From NCBI GenBank assembly GCA_036250225.1, contig JAPZLL010000024.1, forward strand, positions 248,001 through 312,000: a stretch of 64,000 bases of DNA. Direction: 5' to 3'. Source of the DNA: Cercophora sp. LCS_1. Taxonomy: Eukaryota > Ascomycota > Sordariomycetes > Sordariales > Lasiosphaeriaceae. The notes under the pieces are model-generated. The model saw nothing but the letters and a program-made list of their open reading frames with translations, made no database searches and was not told the origin of the DNA. The position numbers and the translations under genes were made by a program. The first letter of the stretch is position 1, and every line of letters starts with the position of its first letter. This document shows positions 57,001 to 64,000 of this stretch, piece by piece.

Positions 57001-59291
57001 ACTATGGATCGAGCGTCAACACCAAGGATCAGCAGGTTATCATTCAAGGTTCATGGCACCCCTCTTCCGGCACATTGGTATCAAAGTTCAAGCCGAGAAC
57101 GCAAGCTCGGACATGTCAGGGGGTGGGGCATTTTGTCTTTATGTAAGCGTCACCACCTACCTATGCTCCGTTCCCTGCGCGGCAACCTAAAGTCTTGGCT
57201 CTTGGCTTACATGAGTATACAGATGCCGTACATGCATTGGGAGACGGCGGCTAAGTTTTCGGAGATGTCAGCGGTACTTCGTGGTGTCTCGGGAGAAGAC
57301 GAAAGGGAACCCCCGACTACCAAGGAGGGACTCCTTTTACATTATTATCTTGACAAGGATCACCCACTTCACAATCGGCGAACATTAGATCAATACCGCT
57401 ATTTCGATCTGACAGATACAACGGATAGAGATGGGGATCAAGTAGTGAGTCGCGCCCTGAAGCGCAGGGTACCAGCAAAATTGGAAAACTTGGCGAACCA
57501 ACAGCCGTTGTTGATGGTCGACCAACTTTGGCTGTGGACCCTACCCGACGGTGAGTCTACATTTCTGCCAGTCGGCGCGAGAATTTACAGAAGTTGATGA
57601 TCACACGCTTCAGGAACGGTCATAACAAGCTTTCCAGCAAGAGCAAGTCATGGGGACGCTGATGACCCTGAACCCGCTGGCCGAACCGACGTTTTCCGGA
57701 ACATCAAGCGTGCAATACGTGGCGTGGAGTGTCTGGAAGGGTTGGTTTGCACAATAGTCAACGAGTGTGTCAGGTCTTGTCTTGACCCCTCCCGGCACCT
57801 CAATAAATTCATCAACATCATGGAGATTTACGAGAACGAACTTGGCAGAATCGTAAGTGACGCTTTGTTGATTCTTCATGAACCTTGCACATAGAGAAAC
57901 GAAGCTGACTGGGCCAAACCAAGGCGGATCAAGAGGCGACATTGTTCAAAGTCTTTTGTCAGGATATTACTGACATGAACGACGGCACTCCCCGGGAGAA
58001 GGCCATTGACATGGTCAGTTTCGCGCCCGAAATGGGTCTCCTCCGCGAGGTCAAGGACATCAGAGATGAACTACACACCATGACCACACTATTCCAGGAG
58101 CAGCTAAAGGTTATTGAGGATATGAGGCTCGGCGGGAAACACAGGGCTGCGAGCAAGAGTGCTTACAGCTTCGTTCGGGGTCTCTCTGGTGAAGCGCAGG
58201 GCATGGATAAGCGGGCGGAGACCACGGCGGTTGATGTGAGTCACTGACTGCCGATAATACAACACAAAACCAATGTCAATACTTGCTAACTGACTGACGG
58301 TAATAGTTGAATGCCCTTATTGATCTCAAGCAAAAGTTTTCCAACATCCTCGAAGCCCGCTGGGCACGCAACATGGCCGAGGAAAGCTCACGACAGGGAA
58401 CGACCCTGATGGTGTTTACCGCCGTTACTATCGTGTTTGTGCGTCATCTCAAGGCATGGTGTCCCGGACGCCATCGTTGCCCTAAACTAAACTCAGTGGG
58501 TGTCGCTGACGTTGACGACAAACAGCTTCCTCTGTCATTCATGGCCGCTATATTCTCAGTCGAAATCGCTCAGTTCCCCAGGACAGAGGATGGGATGGAA
58601 CTCAGCTTTGTCATGCAGTACATTTGTGAGAGCATTCCGTTGATTACCTAGCTCTGACATGTACTTTCCACTGACACGTCTGAAAACACCTACAGTCTCC
58701 ATCTCGGCGGCAGTGGTGATACCTCTTCTTTTGGTTGCCTTCAATGCCAACCGAGTCGGCCAACTGCGAGACGCTTTCAAGACATCGGTTCAGAACCGAG
58801 CTCGTTTGAGACGGAGAGAAACACGCCCCGAGATCGAATCCGGGCATCGCCGCAAGAGCGTGGATGAAGAACTAAGGAAACTGGAGGCGGAGATAACCAC
58901 GACTGGGGACTCGGAAAGCAACAAAACCCTGTCGTTCTTCACGCTGCTTTTTTGCATCTTTGTCGTTCTTCCCATCGGAGAGGTCAGGCTCGCGAGTCGC
59001 TTGTTGATGAGGGGCACAGCAGGTGTCACAACTCTCCTACCAGAGCGGAACACTGCACCAGGTTCGGGGTGGCGCCTCAGATACGAGCTGCGGGTTATCA
59101 TGTTCGTTGCTTCTACGGGCTTGCGTTTCCTCTTGGTCCCTATTTGGGTTTGCATTCTGGCAGTTGAAGGTTCGGTCGCGTTGCTCGCTTATTTCTTGCT
59201 CTTGTTTTGTTTCGAGCCCGACTCACTTGACGGTGTGGTGTCAGATATCAAGGCGTCGACGTTGTTGAGCGTTAGTGCGGCGCCTCGATGA
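54040..59291 (+). CDS. zinc finger - G domain - ankyrin - CorA-like membrane protein (chimera)
   Basis: Eleven proposed exons give 1529 aa with every phase matching: 54040-54460, 54512-54914, 54966-56802, 56861-56875, 56936-57142, 57223-57550, 57614-57852, 57924-58235, 58307-58438, 58526-58625, 58696-59291. Residues about 17-50 form a B-box-like Cys/His finger (CDDC...CSMCCANFCEPCW). The P-loop is GRTGSGKST (138-146), with a G3-like ADCQG near 199, and LSDTVVFV. The usual NKxD is not seen; the position reads VILNG. A winged-helix-like part (RPLTIEELEMAV), five or so ankyrin repeats (about 614-780), and CorA-like segments with LPLSFMAAIFSVEIAQFP follow. CorA's GMN is replaced by SVE, so magnesium transport is doubtful. 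Cys/His finger and G domain resemble the dead gene at 33.4 kb. Confidence 0.85.
56861..56875 (+). other. 15-nt micro-exon (MTWLE)
   Basis: Flanked by TTTTAG and GTGAGA. Equivalent 15-nt exons occur in both paralogues (38804-38818 and 62330-62344), coding MIWVE. The preceding exon ends in all three cases with PANN. Confidence 0.8.
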
Positions 59292-59581
59292 AGGAGGGCC
59301 CGGGCTCCGAACAGGGTCACCCACAACGGTTAATGTAACCAAGGAAAACTCCAATCTTAGCATGAGCTCTAGGCTTCGTCGGTCTCGAAGAGAAAAAAAC
59401 AAGTGAAATAAGCAGTCGGTGCCCCTGTAAAGCAATCCAGGCAAGAACAAGCGCTTTTATCTTTCCTTTTTGGGAGAAACCAAAGTAAGGTAGGTACTAT
59501 ATACGATCGGGGAAGCGTACCTAGCAGGGCTCCTCACCCTGACCACGTAAGTATCCCATCCCGTACCATCTTACCTGCCTC

Positions 59582-62500
59582 CTACCTCACCCGGCCCCCT
59601 AAGGTACTTGTACTATCCTCATCTAAACCTCCGAGGCTCAGCAAAGTCGGCCCCCAAAGCTCCTTTAAAAACAAATCGAGTGGCCGGGCCTCAAACAGGG
59701 ATGCTACCACCAGGTAAACGAGCAACGCCGCCAAAGTCTCAACACAGAGAACTGAGAGCCACAGCGGGAAGAAGCAAAAACGTGTGAAGCCCAAAACCCC
59801 GGAGACGGAGTTGATCGCCCAGGGTCTGAGTTTCCACTTGGGGGTTGAGTCTGGATTGTGGGGTTTGTCCTTGGAGGTTTCTGAGGTTGTCATCCTTGGG
59901 TCCGCTATTGGGGGGCTGCTGGTTGGTGTTGTCGCTGTTTTCGGAGCCTTCTCGTCGGCTGGCGGTGAAGGGTCAGTTGGCGTGGGGCCGGAAAGTCCTG
60001 TACTTCTGGATGTTGAAGCTTGTTGGACAATGGTAGTCTCTGGGGGTCTCTGTTCGCTGTCAAGGTTCCCATCCGAAGTAGTTTTGGCGCTTGAGGGTAC
60101 GATAGGAGGAGGCGTTCCGTGTTTCCGAGCCATTAGATCCCTAGATATAGCTTCACTACCAATTGCCGGTGTCCCATGTGATTTAAACCTAGCCATGAGC
60201 GTGGACAAGAGCTTGAAGCTGAATTTGGTCTCACGGACCGGCACAATGAGGAAGAAAAGAAACAGCCTCGAGACGTTGATGCTCTCTGTTGCATGCGAGT
60301 ATGCAGGTGTGATATCTCTCTTCGGTTGGGCTAAAAGATCTTGCTTTTTCTGATCGGTGCTGCCTCGGCTCTCGACGTCACCTGCTGGAGGATCCTTCGG
60401 CTTGGGTGTGAGCACGGCAAGGCTTTTGACGTGTGTCGTGAGCGATCCGCCCATCGGGCTGAGCTTTTGCACGTTGAAAGCAATAACGAGCAGGGGGGTA
60501 ACTATGACGATTGAGATTGCAACTGGAAATGCATCAGTGTCTTGCATAGTCGGGATAGCTCATAGTCGACTTACGCATGTACTTGGTCACGAAGCTCAGC
60601 TCCATCCCAGCGTCCGTTCTCGGGAACTGGGCAATGTCTACCGAAAAGACAGCGGCCATGAATGAGAGGGGGAGCTTTGATGCAGTTAGCCGAGTTGCTT
60701 GTTTTGCCCATTGAGCATTCGGATCTGTCTCACAAAGATGGTGGTGACGACTGTGAAAACCATGAGGATTGAACCCTGTCTCGAGGTCTCCTCCGACATC
60801 TTGCGTGCCCAGCGAGCTTCTAGAACATGGGCAAAGCTTTGCTTGAAACCGATGAGAGAGTGCAGCTACAGGGAAGGATAATCAGCATCGCCATAAAAGA
60901 AATGGTCGGACGTGCCAAGTTGACGTACGGCGACTGTTGTTGCTTCAGCTTGTTTATCCATGGTCTCAGCCTCAAGGAGGAGACCTTCTACAAATGGAAG
61001 CGATTGCTTTGTAACTGTCAAGTAGCGTTGCTTGTCACTGACGGCTTGAAGAACCTTTAATGTGGAGCTCGTCACGAATATCCTTGATTTGTCGAAGCAG
61101 GCCTGTTTCCTCGGTGAAGTTGACCATGTCAATGCTTTGACCTCGTGGTGTCTGCAGTATTGTAAACAAAGGGCCTTTGGAATAGGAGAAGATAAGATGT
61201 AGCAGGAAGAGTTAGTCTCACAATTCGCCCGATCTCGTTGTTGAAAATCTCCAGCACATTTGTCGATTCCATGTCTTCAAGGTTGCAAAGGTTACGAGAA
61301 ACCGAAAGGCACTCGTCGATAATAAGCTGGAATAGGTCGTGCGGTTTTTCCACGTTGCAGATCTTCCTCTGAACCTTCCTGTAGACGTCAGTGATGTCTT
61401 CTTGGTCTAGGGTTGCTCCCGACTTTTGGCCATTAGCCAAATTGGGATCAGGGTTTCGATTCGTGTCGCTGGAGCCCCATCTCGTGGGAAAGCAGTTCCT
61501 GGTGTTGGCCGATCATGGTCAGCCACGGATCGCTTTTCACTTCTTGTATCAAACGCTTTTCGTGCTCTTGCGCCGGTGACTTACCGTTGGGGAGCACCCA
61601 GAGCCAAAGCTGATCCACCATGAGGACCCGTTTCTCACCCTCCCTTGTCAGCTTGACCTGGAGTCGGCGATCGAAAGCACGACCAATCACTTGGTCCCGA
61701 TCTCTGCGGCTCGTGTCTTCCAAATTTCCGTAGCAATACTGGTCGAAGGTCCGCCGATTATGTAGCGGCCGCATTAGGTCCTCGGTAGGCTGAAGGTAGT
61801 GATGCAACAACAGCTTGTTCTTGTCGCAGGGGCCGTCTTTTGGCAGAGTGCATCTATCCTTGATGAACTCGGCCATGGAGTTAATATGATCCATGGTTTC
61901 CCAGTGAAGGTATGGCAACTAGTTGTATCAACAAGCTGGCAGAAGAGGATTGGGGGTGAAGTTGACTGACATAAAGGCATGTTACCTCCCTGGAGTCTGC
62001 CGAGTCTTCTGACTCTCCCGTGTTCTCGAATTGAGCAGTATTCTTGCCTCTCCCATCCTCAGTCTTGGGAACACCAAGTGTGTTCTTTGTCGGGTATATC
62101 GGTTGTGTGACGGGGATGGAGCAAAATTGAGGTTTCATAGACCTCGCATGGTATCGTCCCTCCTTCTGAGAGCTTTGACGTTGTCCTTCGGCCCAGAGTG
62201 CTTTGCTGAGGATATCGGATCGTATTCTTTCGTTGCCTTGACCCAGGCACTGTTTCATCAGAACCTTTGGTGTTGTTGTCAGCGTGAGTGCCAAACAGCA
62301 AGCCAAGGAATACGGATTTGGGGTAATACCTCGACCCATATCATCTAAGTCGGAAGCAGGTTAGCTGGTGAATGCCCCAATAACCGTAGCCGTTCTCAAT
62401 GGCTACCATAATATCCAGCCCTTACATTATTTGCTGGTATATGGAACCAGGTGAACCCTCCTGCTTTGTTTCCCGACCTGTCTTGAAGTTCTTGGCTGAG

Positions 62501-64000
62501 ATCGCGCCTGAGGTATGCGTGCACAGAGTAGTCATCGTACTCTGGGCGTTCGGGAGTCCCGCCTCTGATGAGTCTTTCGGTCAAATCAAACAGTTTGTCC
62601 ACCTCTTGCGTCCTGGGTTGCAAACAGTCCGAAAGTGTGGGTGTTGTTGTGGCCTCAGCTAGGAGACTTACTACAGCGTTTCGGGCCTTTTGCTTCTCCG
62701 CGTCTCCCTCCAGGCGACTCTTCGCTTTTGCAAAGTCCAGGGGCTTCCAAGAGTCAATATCTCGGATGTCCAGGTTGGGACAGCCCTGCAAAAGCACTTG
62801 GGTGACAATCTGATTGCCGTCGATGACAGCGTAGTGCAATGCTGTACGCCCTTCCTTGTCTCGCGCGTTGATGTCGGCTTTGGCTGTTATGAGAGAATGG
62901 ACCAGTGCGTTTTGCCTCGCCCTAACTGCATAGTGCAGTGCTGTTGCACCCTTGGTGTCCTGAAGGTTGATATCCGGGCCCGCCGAAAGCAGGTGCCGAG
63001 TAGTTGAATCATAACCCTTTTCCGCAGCGAGATGCAACGCCGTCACCCCCTCCTTGTTTTGCATATTCAAGGCTAACTTTGAGCCTGCGGGGGGTTCGAG
63101 GAGGGCTTTCGTTATCTGCACACGTCCATTGACAGCTGCAAGATGGAGTGGTGTGTTGCCTTTGTTGTCTCGAGAGTCGAGCCAGGCACCTGCTGCAAGC
63201 AAGGTGCTGACCACGAGATGGTAGCATCTCTGAGCAACACGATGCAACGCTGTGATTCCCTCGTTGTCTTGTACATTGACCATCTCAGCATTTTCGATGG
63301 GGTCGGAATTGGGGGTATCGGTACCGGTAAGAATCCCAATCATCGTGGAGCGGCCGCTGAGGGCGGCAAAATGGAGCGGAGTTTGGCCCTTCTTGTCTTG
63401 GATGTTGAGTGTGGCGCCCGATGAGACCAGAACACGGACTGTGTCTCTCGCTTCTCTTTGCACTGCCAAGTGTAACGGCGTAAAACCCTTGTGCTCTTGG
63501 GCATCAATCGAAGCGATGACATCTGGGTGGCCAAGCAGTGCTTTTGCCACCCCGTAGTTGGCATGATAGGCCGCTATATGCAGGGGGGTCCGCCCTTTCT
63601 TGGTCTGGGTATGGGAAACAGCGCCGACCGAGATTAACCACTCAACAACGAACCGCCAGTTGTGTTTTGCAGCATAATACAGCGCCGTCGAACCCTTGTG
63701 ATCCCGTAACTCAATTTTGGCGCTTGTAGCGACAAGAGTCTGTGCTACTTTGAGGTGGCCTTTCATGCAGGCAAAGTGGAGCGCGGTCCTGCCAATCTTG
63801 GTGACGCCGTTGACGTTGTTTTTGGTGTCGTCCAGGAACTTCCCAACCGCTCCCCACATGCCGATATAAGAGGCGACCATCAGACTGGTGAGATCGTCGT
63901 CACGAGGCGGGATGGGCCGACGTCTGGCTATTCCTGCTGCTGTTTGATCTTCCTAGTAGTGTTGAGACTAGGTTTTGAAGTGCACAGATTCTGGGTCGCA
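59582..64000 (-). pseudogene. ankyrin / CorA-like membrane protein, 5' end beyond the window, C-terminal half damaged
   Basis: The first visible exon (63952-62426) begins after a CTAG acceptor and codes about 11 ankyrin repeats (GRTALHYAVIDGNQIVTQVL). The body continues with PANN, micro-exon 62344-62330 (MIWVE), 62264-61971, 61918 onward, and CorA-like exons down to 59582. Two junctions do not connect. Near 61475 about 10 nt seem missing (GT then a shift to FPTRW). Near 61070 about 26 nt are missing between DIRDELH and LKVLQ, shifting the frame. The exon at about 61155 also lacks the start found in the intact copy. The last exon has a longer Ser/Pro-rich insertion and the final membrane segments (WLSVLCVETLAALLVYLVVA). 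It is tail-to-tail with the intact gene, 290 bp apart. Likely a recent pseudogene. Confidence 0.75.
62330..62344 (-). other. 15-nt micro-exon (MIWVE) of the third paralogue
   Basis: Bounded by a CTTAG acceptor and a GTATTA donor; same length and same phase as in the other two paralogues. Confidence 0.75.

Noticed and set aside
59582..60547. independent gene for a Ser/Pro-rich membrane protein
   Set aside because: Its start lacks a leader and the upstream exons (CorA-like segments) join it by a good acceptor; it is the last exon of the third paralogue.
1..64000. tRNA or rRNA genes
   Set aside because: No convincing A-box/B-box pair or rRNA-like stretch recognised by eye; a tRNAscan run would be needed to exclude them.

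Overview
The window looks like nuclear DNA of a filamentous ascomycete (Pezizomycotina, probably a Sordariomycete). It has short GT-AG introns of about 50-70 bp with CTAAC/CTGAC branch points, a GPI-type cell-wall protein, a GH55 glucanase, HET-domain genes and ankyrin/STAND-type genes. I worked from the sequence alone: families were recognised by motif and remembered family patterns, not by a search. Splice sites were chosen by consensus and by whether the joined frame stays open.

Left part (1-32.3 kb) is mostly ordinary conserved fungal genome with long gene-poor stretches. It holds an RNPS1-like SR protein (3443-4512, -), a small coiled-coil protein (5647-6234, +), a run of small hydrophobic single-pass proteins all on the - strand (6.5-9.0 kb), a secreted GH55 exo-beta-1,3-glucanase (10782-13278, +), a small GPI-type protein (15816-16130, -), the RNase P/MRP subunit Pop7 (19660-20320, -), a multi-pass membrane protein of unknown role (22460-23895, +), a dead 2EXR-family gene with three in-frame stops (24387-25094, -), the RAVE subunit Rav2/Rogdi (26022-27071, +), a mitochondrial NIPSNAP protein (27413-28522, -) divergent from ATP synthase subunit J/Atp18 (29322-29707, +), an FSH1-type serine hydrolase (30599-31444, +) and a conserved unknown (31490-32216, -).

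Right part (33-64 kb) is an accessory, fast-evolving island. It has two HET-domain genes (41795-44133, -; 50924-53378, +) and three long paralogues that share an ankyrin/CorA-like membrane architecture but differ at the N-terminus. One has a NACHT-like P-loop module (36442-41229, -, with two apparent frameshifts). One has a Cys/His zinc finger plus a VLIG/GBP-like G domain (54040-59291, +, fully open across 11 proposed exons, 1529 aa). One is mainly ankyrin repeats (59582 to beyond the window edge, -, C-terminal half damaged by deletions). All three carry the same 15-nt micro-exon coding M-[I/T]-W-[V/L]-E. The island also holds a decayed GTPase-family gene (33364-35299) with stop codons and frameshifts, a second GTPase scrap (45.29-45.46 kb) and a scrap of the CorA-like tail (53.43-53.69 kb). 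Together these record repeated duplication, domain exchange and decay.

Between the two HET genes lies a 3.66-kb intronless, strikingly GC-rich gene for a 1218-aa IPT/TIG + beta-propeller + HEXXH metallopeptidase (45787-49443, -). It reads like a bacterial protein and is the best candidate for horizontal transfer in the window.

The most unusual object is the 54-59 kb chimera: a zinc finger and G domain like those of the dead neighbour, joined to the winged-helix/ankyrin/CorA-like body of a STAND-type gene. With the HET genes nearby, an allorecognition/immune-like role is a reasonable but untested inference. I see no convincing tRNA, rRNA, CRISPR array or intact transposon.
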